DNA of 64,000 bases from assembly GCA_029582155.1 (NCBI GenBank), contig CM055898.1:21747339-21811338 (forward strand), read 5' to 3'. The translations under genes were made by a program, and so were the position numbers. Below, piece after piece: positions 1-11,500 of this stretch (position 1 is the first letter of the stretch; every line of letters starts with the position of its first letter). The notes beneath the pieces were generated by a model. That model saw only the letters and a program-made list of their open reading frames with translations, searched no databases and had not been told where the DNA came from. The DNA is from Panopea generosa (lineage: Eukaryota; Mollusca; Bivalvia; Adapedonta; Hiatellidae).

Positions 1-136
1 TTATTTGACAAATAGTTTAAAAACTAGAAATACGCCGGCTGACACAAATGCCCCTGCTATTAAGGAGATGTTGAATGCAACTCCATGAATAAAATGTATA
101 TAACTTCTATACTGCATAACAATTGATGCTACATGA

Positions 137-560
137 ATTAATGAATATGGTTTTACGGCGTCCAAACACATTATAGGTTATTTGATGCCAACAGGAAGGA
201 TCAGGTTCAATCTACATGTACAGAAACAACAAACTAACACACAGATTAAAAAAAAAAATATATCAACAAATGAATATATATGCAGAATGAACCTAGAACC
301 ATAATACCTGCAGAACTGCAAAGTTTAAGTAAATTCTACCGTATTACTCAAATTGTCGCTTCCTACGACATGCATAAGCCACAGTGATCCTATTCTTGCC
401 ATCACTCATATGGCTCCCTGGAACCCCACAGGGGTTGATAATTTAACCACAATAGTGAACATGACAAAAAATGATAAAATGAACATGAACATGACACCCA
501 TTCTCGGGATTCCTACCCCTCTACAGAGATTGGCAGTGATTCTATTCTAAACCAGAACCA
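137..560 (-). repeat. Dispersed ~420 bp retroposon-like repeat, copy 1
   Basis: The stretch after ATGGTTTTACGGCGTCCAA matches the copies at about 1050-1460 (same strand) and 28867-29290 (opposite strand) over roughly 400 bp, including the AACAGGAAGGA and CTGCAGAACTGCA blocks. In the other copies the ACGGCGT end is next to repeated TGAA, so read on the minus strand the element ends in an (ATTC)n tail. That suggests an RNA-mediated retroposon lying on the minus strand. The open frame at 353-550 inside it is not conserved in copy 2 and is not called as a gene. Confidence 0.7.
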
Positions 561-657
561 CACAGGCTGATGCTTCACAAATAGTTTTTGTGAAAATAAG
601 GGATTACATTTACAAAATAGTTCAATACCTAAATCTCAGTACTGGTACTCCCATTCA

Positions 658-870
658 AGTTGGTTGGTAGTGTAATGGATAGACTGTTGGCCGCAAATGC
701 CAGAGGTTGCAGGTTCGATTCCCAGCTTGACCGGATACCTCTCATAAAACAACACTCAGTACTGGTTCTACCCAGGAAGCGGTCTCAAGAGAGGTTCATA
801 TAAGCTTTGAGCTTTCAGCGCTATCAAGCTAAGATAATTAATATAAACTAAACAATCCCATCTGTGGATT
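658..870 (+). mobile_element. tRNA-derived SINE, family A
   Basis: A tRNA-like head carries an A-box-like stretch (GTTGGTAGTGTAATGGATAG) and a clear B box (GGTTCGATTCC, about 713-723). It is followed by a non-tRNA body (CAGTACTGGTTCTACCCAGG, AAGCTTTGAGCTTTCAGCGC). The same head and body occur in reverse at about 2262-2450 and, as remnants, at 32600-32835 and 58076-58165. It is a dispersed Pol III retroposon rather than a tRNA gene, because the cloverleaf stems are degenerate. Confidence 0.75.
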
Positions 871-1048
871 ATCATTTGTGCAAACATAAAGGGCCAGAAT
901 TCAATGTTGTATATAAAACCATGAACATGCTGCAAGTCAATTTCATTTCTACAAACTTTCACATCTTAATCAAAATTTACAAACAAACCACCAAAACTAA
1001 TGAAGCAAATAGTTAATCAAGGTTGTTCATAGTACATTGTATTTCAAT

Positions 1049-1465
1049 AATGGTTAATGAATGAATGAATAGGGTTTTACGGCGTCCAAACACATTAGAG
1101 TTTTTTTTGACGCCAACAGGAAGGAAGACTCCAGGTTAACTCTTCATGTACAAAAACAACAAATTAACATACAGATTAAAAAAAATACATCAACAAATGA
1201 ATATGCAGAATGAACCTAGAACCTTGATACCTGCAGAACTGCAGAGTTTCAGCAAAGACAATCGTATTACTCATATTGTCGGTTATTATTCTTCCCATCA
1301 CTCATATGGCATCCTGAAACCACACAGGGGTTGATAATTTAACCACAATAGGGAACATCACAAAAAATGATAAAATGAACATGACACACATACAGAGGAT
1401 TCCTTCCCTTCTGCAGAGATCTGCAGTGATTCTATTCTTAGCCAGAACCACATGGGCTTATAACT
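1049..1465 (-). repeat. Dispersed ~420 bp retroposon-like repeat, copy 2
   Basis: Starts with TAATGAATGAATGAATAGGG then TTTTACGGCGTCCAAACAC, and runs through the same blocks as copy 1 in the same order. The TGAA repeat at the left edge is the tail of the element when read on the minus strand. Differences from copy 1 are scattered substitutions and small indels, so the two are separate insertions or an old duplication rather than a recent one. Confidence 0.7.
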
Positions 1466-1858
1466 GTTAAAGACAAAATAATATTTAACAAATACAAGAC
1501 TAGCTCATATATACACAAACAAAACAATGACAACAATATGCACAATGTTTTATAAGAGATATAAATTTACATAAGACAGATATGAACCGCTTATGCTCTT
1601 ACTGTCATCACTCATGTAAGGGGTGTTGATAATTTAACAATTTAAATGGCAAAAAATAAAATCGGCAAGAATCATTTACAGTTTCTTTTTTTTGAAAAAA
1701 TAAACCATGCTTATATTTGCATCAGTATTCAACAAGTTTTTGGCAAAAAAAAACCTCCAGTTTTTTGTTTGTTTTAATGGAGTTTAATGCCATTTTCAAC
1801 ACATAAAATGCTAAATAATTATGGCATTTCCCGCTTTTAATGGTGGAAGATCTTGGAA
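1466..1858. other. AT-rich stretch downstream of the 82-residue gene
   Basis: No gene, repeat array or clear element was recognised here. It is AT-rich, with homopolymer T and A runs. Confidence 0.4.
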
Positions 1859-2055
1859 CAAATTCAAGTAGAACCACAGTACAGCCACAAGTAACTGAGT
1901 CCTTCCACAAGTAACCGAGTCCTTCCACAAGTAGAACCACAGTCCTTCTACAAGCAACTGAGTCCTTCCACAAGTAACTGAGAAAATATCTCATCAGTCC
2001 TTCCACAAGTAACTGAGTCCTTCCACAAAAACTGAGAAAATATCTTATCAGAGAG
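1859..2055. repeat. Short degenerate tandem repeat (~21 bp unit)
   Basis: Repeats of AGTCCTTCCACAAGTAACTG with small changes fill about 190 bp, with a longer period (…GAGAAAATATCTCATC…) superimposed near the right end. The unit is the reverse complement of the ACTTGTGGAAGGATGG block in the SINE bodies at 16.4, 36.0, 46.1 and 53.4 kb, so it probably grew from a piece of such a SINE. Confidence 0.75.
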
Positions 2056-2261
2056 TTTTTTAACCGAGCTGTGCTCGAACCCACAACAGCAGCGGCGAGA
2101 GGAAAATGAAGTAAACTTAGATCACCCGGCTATGGAGCACCAACTCTTTAATTTTAAGCATTTCTAAGAATGCACACTGATGAAGTAACAATTTGTGGGT
2201 CATAACACAAGACATTATACATTTATTTGCAGAAGTAACAAAGGCTGTCAATTAGATGTGA

Positions 2262-2450
2262 CGGTTGGTTTATACTAATTTATTTTAGCTCGATTTTGAT
2301 GAAAGCTCAGAGCTTATACGAACTATTTCAGGTCCATTTCCTGGATAGAACAGTCCTAAGTTTTGTTTTATGAGGCATCGGGTTGAGCTGGGGATTGAAT
2401 GTACTGCCTCTGGTACATCACCATCCTGCCACCACTGTCCCAGTTAATCT
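2262..2450 (-). mobile_element. tRNA-derived SINE, family A (reverse copy)
   Basis: Read on the minus strand it has the same order as the copy at 658-870: decayed B box, then the CTGTTCTATCCAGG-type block, then AAGCTCTGAGCTTTCATC. It lies just downstream of the stop codon of the 82-residue minus-strand gene. An AATAAA hexamer on the minus strand (2284-2279) lies inside it and could act as that gene's poly(A) signal. Confidence 0.65.
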
Positions 2451-2521
2451 GCTGGTTTGCCATGATCCTTCATCCATCAACTGTCAACAACGTGCATCTA
2501 GGAGAACATCCCATTTAAATC

Positions 2522-5500
2522 TTAGCTCATAAGTGGAACCTTCTGTCTGGTCATGGTTCCTCGTCCAGCAACTGTCAACACTGACTGTACAGGATGACTG
2601 TCACACATAACATTGTCTTTCCATGCTCTTGCAACCTGCCAATACAATAAACTAATATTTTAAAATTATTAATGTAATGGAGCTTATTTGTATGAAACCT
2701 GTCATTTCCATATCAACCAACAAGAAAATGTATAATATAAAAAGCTTTGTTTACAGAAACACAGAAATCTTTTAAAATGATTATATAATTTTTTTTGTAT
2801 AAAATTCAATTGCTGCCAATTTGATATATTTGTGTTTGTTTTACCAGAGAAGCAGCAGAGCTATATAAATGTTTGTTAGATACGTTTTAATTTGTCAGCA
2901 TCACTCAGCAGTGAGGTTCCTTTACACCTCTAGCAGGAGCAGTTAGCTCAGTTGGTAACACCTCTATCATATCAATCTAGGGCTGCGAGTTCGAATCCAC
3001 GACTGGGCAGTCTCCATGTTGATTGATATATTAAGACATTGCATGTAATTGTAAATCGTCTCGCACTGCTGATTCAATGATTCAAGTGGGACAGTTGTCA
3101 GCTATTTGCGAAGATGGGTGTGCTACAAGTACTGGTTAACCTATTAGGATCCCAGGAAAGAAGGGTTAAGTTTACTAATCATCTGCGAGTCCTAGATAGC
3201 ATAAAATAATGCTAATATTCAAACAAATTAGTTTCTTTTAATGGGATGTTATATTCAATACATTAAAAGTAATATATGGCATTCAGAGGTTTGGTGGTGT
3301 TGGAAGACTTTAGAATGAATTTGAGCCACGCAACTAACCAGCAAACTTTTTTGAGATTGATCTGGGTTCGAACTCTGATTACATCAGCAGTTGAAGTTAA
3401 GTTGTCTTCAGACAGCACCTTGGACCACTCAGCTATGAAGGACCATTATAATCCATTAATAAGTATATGCAATATCTCAAGACTCTTCAACCAACAAAAT
3501 GTTGAACAAATAATTCTATCAACAGTGCATTCAATTCAACACAATGTACAAGTAATACACGGTCGGGTCATACCAAAGACTTGAATAAAGGTACATGTAC
3601 TAGAAGCTTCCTAGCTTGTCGCTCAGGAGTTCTAGGTTTCATCAATCTGGGATGGTATTCACCAACCATTCTCAAGAATATTCATGGACATGAACTCAAA
3701 AATGAATTTTGAAAAACACATTTAGAGACCATTTTTTTGAGGCCAAAATTTGCAAGTATACAGGGACACCTAATATATAGTCAGATAAACTCTTATACTT
3801 ATTCTATATGTCATGGTAATCTAGATATGTAAGGTTGAAATTTGGATTTTCAAGCTCAAGTCTAAAAATATTCTCAAGAATGGTTGGTGAATATGGCCCC
3901 AGGTGTCGATATCATGCAACTGGGTAAGGTTTCATACCATATGTCTACGACATGATACTCCATTGTAGCAGTGCTCAGAATACTGTTTCAAGTAGACACA
4001 ATTGTGATATGACTGAAAAATTGTAAAAAGCAATACCAAACACCACACAAGTAATAATATTGTTTTAAACTCACCTTGGTTACCATGCAGTACTGAAGAA
4101 CACTTGTCCACACATCTGGATATTAAACCAAACCATCAAATCTAAAATTAAAGAAAAAAAAAAATTTAAAACTTGCCATGAAACTTATTAAAGTAAAATT
4201 TATGTATCAAAAACCTCATGTCCATTAAGAACCTAAATTTGTAGATGGCAGGGGTGGGACAGTGTGATTGGGTGGTGGGGATGGTTTGTTGAATAGCAAC
4301 AGTGCAGACCAAACACACAAGGGGTGGTGTCTATCAAACACACAGGACCAGTGTGGATGTTAAACAGGAAAGAACAGTTTTAGTGTAATACATTATAGAG
4401 AAAATTGTGAAAGAACAAACCAGTTCATCAAACCGTAGACCAGATTCTCAAGAAATAGACCCCGCTCCTATCATGAATGATTCATCTATACTTAATTCAG
4501 CAGACCAGATATAAGATGGATGTGCTAACTGGGCATTTTTATCAAGTCCATCCAAATCTTGATCTACCAAATGAAAGATACAAATGACACACTCTTGAGT
4601 GAAAGAGGGTCTACTTCTTGAGAATCTGGTCTGTGGTGTGATGGAACTTTTTTGTTCATCCACTTCTCTCTCTATAGTGTATTACGCTAAAACTGTTCTT
4701 TCTTGTGTAACATCTACACTGGCCCTGTGTGTTAGATAGGCACCACCCCCTGTGTGTTTGGTTTGCACTGTCGCTCTTCATCAAACCATCCCCACAAACC
4801 AATCACACTGTCCCATCCATACCATCAACAGACTTTAGGTTCTTAATGAATATAAGGTTTTTGATTCATTCACATTTTCAAAATGCAGTTGCCAGAAAAA
4901 TGGAAGAAGTCCCCTTGGAATGTATGTTAAAATCTGATCAAGTTCTCCCATTTGTCTTAATAGACAAGAATAAAGCACAGCCTAAGCTATGGCAACACTT
5001 GACAGACATAGATGATACTGAGATGGCTCCATCTGGGACCTAATGCATCCTAGAACAACATCTCTGTGAAGGAGTTCAGCATACTCTTCATGTGTGTCCA
5101 TTTATAAACAGACATTTTGTTTAAACTTAACCCAAACTGACAGCTACCCATCTAGAGAAAGAATGCCTTCAACAAATTCTGCAGGAATATTTTTAAAATG
5201 CCTGGAGAAACTGGTCATTTTTAATCATGTAAAAGCCTTTCTTGATGATGTTGAAAGAACTTTCAATGCCGTCAAGTAGAACAACAATCCAGGATATTGC
5301 TGCTCTGGAAAATATGTTGCTGTTTAAGCACTAGATTAACAGGTTGGCAGAGGACAGGACTAACATACTGGGTAAGGCAGGAGAGAACTGAAACACTGGG
5401 CTGTGGGAGGAGAACAGAAACATGGCTGTGGGAGGAGAGAACAGAAACTCTGGACTGAGAGAGGGGAGGATTCAATAATGTAACATTAAATTGTTGAAGG

Positions 5501-8500
5501 AAAGGTCTCAATTCTAATATGAAGTAGGAAAAGCAAAAGACTCATGACAACATTTAATTGCAGCAATGCATTTACAAGAGGGGATTATTCAAGACATTAG
5601 GTTGGTGGGGAAGATCTAAGACTAACATAAGTTGGTGGAGGAGAGGATTAAATATTGTAACATTAAATGAGTGGAGGAGAGGATCAAAGACTGTAACATT
5701 AAGTTGGAGGACAAGATCAAAGACTGTAACATTAAGTTGGTGGAGGAGAAGATCAAAGACTGTAACACTGTAACATTAAGTTGATGGTGGATAGGATCAA
5801 AGACTGTAACATTAAGTTGATGGAGGAGAGGATCAAATACTGTAACATTAAGTTGGTGGAGGAGAGGATCAAATACTGTAACATTAAGTTGGTGGAGGAG
5901 AGGATCAAAGACTGCAACATTCAGTTGGTGGTGGAGAAGATCAAAGACTGCAACATTAAGTTGGTGGATGAGAGGATCAAAGAATGTAACATTAAGTTGG
6001 TGGAGGAGAGGATCAAAGACTGTAACATTAAGTTGGTGGTGGAGAAGATCAAAGACTGCAACAGTAAGTTGGTGGAGAAGAAGCTCAAAGACTGCAACAA
6101 TAAGTTGGTGGAGGAGAGGATCAAAGACTGTAACATGAATTTGGTGGAGGAGAAGTTCAAAGACTGTAACATTAAGTTGGTGGAGGAGACGATTAAATAT
6201 TGCAATATTAAATTGGTGGAAGAGACGATCAAAGACTGTAACATTAAGTTGGTGGTGGAGAGGATCAAAGAATGTAACATTAAGTTGGTGGAGGAGAAGA
6301 TCAAAGACTGTAACATTAAGTTGGTGGAGGAGAGGATCAAAGACTGTAACATTAAGTTTGAGGTGGTGAGGATCAAAGACTGTAACATTAAGTTGGTAGA
6401 GGAGAGGATCAAAGACTGTTACATTAAGTTGGTGGAGGAGAGGACCAAAGACTGTAACATTAAGTTGGTGGAGGAGAGAATTAAATATTGTAATATTAAG
6501 TTAGTGGAGGAGAGGATCAAAGACGGCAACATTAATTTGGTGGAGGAGAAGTTCGAAGACTGTAACATGAAGTTGGTGGAGGAGAGGATCAAAGACTGTA
6601 ACATTAAGTTGGTGGTGGAGAAGATCAAAGACTGTAGCATTAAGTTGGTGGAGGAGAGGATCAAAGACTGTAACATTAAGTTGGTGGAGGAGAGGATCAA
6701 AGACTGTAACATGAATTTGGTGGAGGAGAGGATCAAAGACTGTAACATTAAGTTGGTGGAGGAGAGGATCAAAGACTGTAACATTAAGTTGCAGGAGGAG
6801 AAGATCAAAGACTGTTACATTAAGTTGGTGGAGGAGGATCAAAGAGTGTAACATTAAGTAAGTGTTGGTGGAGGAGAGGATCAAAGACTGCAACATTAAT
6901 TTGGTGGAGGAGAGGATCAAAGACTGTAACATTAAGTTGCAGGAGGAGAAGATCAAAGACTGTTACATTAAGTTGGTGGAGGAGGATCAAAGAGTGTAAC
7001 ATTAAGTTAGTGTTGGTGGAGGAGAGGATCAAAGACTGCAACATTAATTTGGTGGAGGAGAAGTTCGAAGATTGTAACATTAAGTTGGTGGAGGAGAGGA
7101 TCAAAGACTGTAACATTAAGTTGGTGGAGGAGAGGATCAAAGACTGTAACATTAAGTTGGTGGTGGAGAAGATCAAAGACTGCAACAGTAAGTTGGTGGA
7201 GAAGAAGCTCAAAGACTGCAACAATAAGTTGGTGGAGGAGAGGATCAAAGACTGTAACATGAATTTGGTGGAGGAGAAGTTCAAAGACTGTAACATTAAG
7301 TTGGTGGAGGAGACGATTAAATATTGCAATATTAAATTGATGGAAGAGACGATCAAAGACTGTAACATTAAGTTGGTGGAGGAGGATCAAAGAGTGTAAC
7401 ATTAAGTTAGTGTTGGTGGAGGAGAGGATCAAAGACTGCAACATTAATTTGGTGGAGGAGAAGTTCGAAGACTGTAACATTAAGTTGGTGGAGGAGAGGA
7501 TCAAAGACTGTAACATTAAGTTGGTGGAGGAGAGGATCAAAGACTGTAACATTAAGTTGGTGGTGGAGAAGATCAAAGACTGCAACAGTAAGTTGGTGGA
7601 GAAGAAGCTCAAAGACTGCAACAATAAGTTGGTGGAGGAGAGGATCAAAGACTGTAACATGAATTTGGTGGAGGAGAAGTTCAAAGACTGTAACATTAAG
7701 TTGGTGGAGGAGACGATTAAATATTGCAATATTAAATTGATGGAAGAGACGATCAAAGACTGTAACATTAAGTTGGTGGTGGAGAGGATCAAAGAATGTA
7801 ACATTAAGTTGGTGGAGGAGAAGATCAAAGACTGTAACATTAAGTTGGTGGAGGAGAGGATCAAAGACTGTAACATTAAGTTTGAGGTGGTGAGGATCAA
7901 AGACTGTAACATTAAGTTGGTAGAGGAGAGGATCAAAGACTGTTACATTAAGTTGGTGGAGGAGAGGATCAAAGACTGTAACATTAAGTTGGTGGAGGAG
8001 AGAATTAAATATTGTAACATTAAGTTAGTGGATGAGAGGATCAAAGACTGCAACATTAATTTGGTGGAGGAGAAGTTCGAAGACTGTAACATTAAGTTGG
8101 TGGAGGAGGATCAAAGAGTGTAACATTAAGTTAGTGTTGGTGGAGGAGAGGATCAAAGACTGCAACATTAATTTGGTGGAGGAGAAGTTCGAAGACTGTA
8201 ACATTAAGTTGGTGGAGGAGAGGATCAAAGACTGTAACATTAAGTTGGTGGAGGAGAGGATCAAAGACTGTAACATTAAGTTGGTGGTGGAGAAGATCAA
8301 AGACTGCAACAGTAAGTTGGTGGAGAAGAAGCTCAAAGACTGCAACAATAAGTTGGTGGAGGAGAGGATCAAAGACTGTAACATGAATTTGGTGGAGGAG
8401 AAGTTCAAAGACTGTAACATTAAGTTGGTGGAGGAGACGATTAAATATTGCAATATTAAATTGATGGAAGAGACGATCAAAGACTGTAACATTAAGTTGG

Positions 8501-11500
8501 TGGAGGAGAAGATCAAAGACTGTAACATTAAGTTGGTGGAGGAGAGGATCAAAGACTGTAACATTAAGTTTGAGGTGGTGAGGATCAAAGACTGTAACAT
8601 TAAGTTGGTAGAGGAGAGGATCAAAGACTGTTACATTAATTGGTGGAGGAGAGGATCAAAGACTGTAACATTAAGTTGGTGGAGGAGAGAATTAAATATT
8701 GTAACATTAAGTTAGTGGAGGAGAGGATCAAAGACTGCAACATTAATTTGGTGGAGGAGAAGTTCGAAGACTGTAACATGAAGTTGGTGGAAGAGAGGAT
8801 CAAAGACTGTAACATTAAGTTGGTGGAGGAGAGGATCAAAGACTGTAACATTAAGTTGGTGGAGGAGAGGATCAAAGACTGTAACATTAAGTTGCAGGAG
8901 GAGAAGATCAAAGACTGTAACATTAAGTTGGTGGAGGAGAGGATCAAAGAGTGTAACATTAAGTTAGTGTTGGTGGAGGAGAGGATCAAAGACTGCAACA
9001 TTAATTTGGTGGAGGAGAAGTTCGAAGACTGTAACATTAAGTTGGTGGAGGAGAGGATCAAAGACTGTAACATTAAGTTGGTGGTGGAGAGGATCAAAGA
9101 CTGTAACATTAAGTTGGTGGAGGAGAGGATCAAAGACTGTAACATTAAATTGGTGGAGGAGAGGATCAAAGACTGTAACATTAAGTTGGTGGTGGAGAGG
9201 ATCAAAGACTGTAACATTAAATTGGTGGAGGAGAGGATCAAAGAATGTAACATTAAGTTGCAGGAGGAGAAGATTAAAGACTGTAACATTAAGTTGGTGG
9301 AGAAGAGGATCAAAGACTAACATTAAGTTAGTGGAGGTTTTTACTGTGATAGTAAGTTGAGGAGGAGAGGTTGGAAGACAGTAACAGTAATTTTAGGTGG
9401 ACATGTTCCAAGATTGTTACATTAAGAAACAATAATATAGGAAGGAGGTTAGCAGTATGGATGATAGTTGTTGGTAGGTTAATGCTATGTTCTGACCTCA
9501 AATTAAGAATCCAAAAGCAGTAGATGTCAGGAGTGGGACAGTGTGATTAGATGGTGATGATGGTGGTTTGTTGAAGAGCAACAGTGCAGACCAAGTACAT
9601 AGGACCAGTGTAAATGCCAATCAAGAAAGAACGGTTTTAGCGTAATACAATAGAGAGTGATGTGAAAAAACAAACCAGTTCCATCACACCATAGACAAGA
9701 TTCTCAAGAATCTCCAACACATTGAATAGACCACACTTCTATCATGAATGAGTCATCTGTACTTAATTCAGCAGACCTGATATAAGATGAATGTGCTAAC
9801 TGGGCATTTTTATCAAATCCATCCAAATCTTGATCTACCAAATGAAAGATACAAATGACACACCCATAAGTGAAGGGAGGCCTACAAAGTGTCGGAGATT
9901 TTTGAGAATTGGGTCTATGGTGTGATAAAACTAATTTGCTTGTCCACTTCTGTCTCTGTTGCATAATGCCAAAATTGTTTTTCTTGTTTGACATCTACAG
10001 TGGCCGTATGTATGTGGTCTGCACTATCTCTCTTCAACAAACCACCACCATCACCATCCAATCACACTGTCCTACCCCTGCCATCTACAGCCTTTGGGTT
10101 CTTAATTTGAGGTCAGAACACATTCTTAACCACCCTTCAACTATCATCCATGCTGCTAGTTTCTTTCCTATGTTACTGTTTCTTAACGTAACAATCTTGT
10201 AACGTGTCCTCTCCAACTTACTGTTACTGTCTTGCAACCATTCCTGCTTACCTTACTGTAACAGGTTTGAACCATTCCTCCACCAACTTGATGTTAAAAT
10301 CTCAAAAAGCTTAATTTTACACCCAATCAATAATAGTTTCATTAAGGAAACCAACTTAATAATAGATCCCACCACACACAAGCGTTGGCATGGCAACCTC
10401 ATGGACACAAAGTTTTTAGTGGATTTACACTTTTAAAACACAGTTAGTCAGGAAGATGAAAGAAAGGAGAGGCTCCATTACCAGACTAATGTCAGTCATT
10501 TGTAGACAACATTGGAACTTCTGTTGGCATGACAACACCACGAATCTCGTACACATTTAATACACCCCACTCCTCAACATGATAGAATCACTCATATTTA
10601 ATTCAGAAGGATAGATATAAGATATGCTAACCGGCCAATTTTAACACATCCATAAAAATCTAAACCTGCCAACAAAAATACAAATGGCACGTTCATGAGT
10701 GAAGAGAGGTCTAAAAATGCTGTAGGAGATCTCACCAGACACAACTTTGTACATAAACAATGTTGACATGGTGACCTCATGGAGAGGAGGTTTTTGGTTT
10801 ACTTGCAATCCATTAAGAACACATGAAGCATTCACTCTTATGCAGATTGCCAAACAAAAGGAAGAACAAGTTACAGACTGAGGTTACTTCGTTGTGTGTG
10901 AATGTTAATTTTGTAAGAGATCAAAGCAGCCACAGTATCATACAATTACACTAATGTTACCATGGAGGTTGGGTTGGGTTTTGGATTAGTCAATGTTTCA
11001 TACAAACTATGGAGGCATTTGGACACAGCAAAGAGTAAAATTGCTCGACATCTATTTCATTGATGGATTTGGGGCTCATAAGGGGAATATTTGTTCTTCG
11101 TCATGCTAAGACACCTATGTTATTGTAAATGGTCACAGGTGGATTGGGGGAGAGGTTGGAAGTGAAGATCATATTCTGCATCCTGGTTTATGTCTATGCA
11201 ATATACAGTATCAGGTGAGGGGTACCGATGGAGACTGACGGGTGGAGATTGGAAGAAATTGTGATCAAATTCCAATCCATTGACAAGAAGCGGAGAAATA
11301 TAGTTTGATAAAAAAGTAAACTATAGCTGCACACTTGACTCTTGCCCATTTTAATCATTTCAGATTTAATTTTCAAATGCCATGATAAAGCAATGATTCC
11401 TGTTAAAAGGAAAATTAACATTCATTTATAAAGCAAGACAGTGATTGTCTTCATTATCATATAGTATTGTTAAGTAAATCTTGAGGTGATCAAAGAGAAT

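Noticed and set aside
2938..3010. Possible tRNA genes at 0.7, 2.9, 28.0, 57.4, 58.9 and 60.7 kb
   Set aside because: A and B boxes are present but stems are decayed and each is joined to a shared non-tRNA body, so they are SINE heads.
5781..6851. 356-codon open frame encoding a 12-residue repeat (LVEERIKDCNIK)
   Set aside because: The unit length is a multiple of 3, so frames stay open on both strands by construction; unit variants change amino acids freely, frame is lost at block junctions, and no start context, splice site or flanking coding sequence supports a gene.
7007..9323. Long open frames in the antisense direction across the same array (309, 225, 199 codons)
   Set aside because: Shadows of the 36-bp period; same reasons as above.
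5581..9325. CRISPR-like direct repeats
   Set aside because: Units are contiguous with no spacers, and the DNA is plainly eukaryotic.
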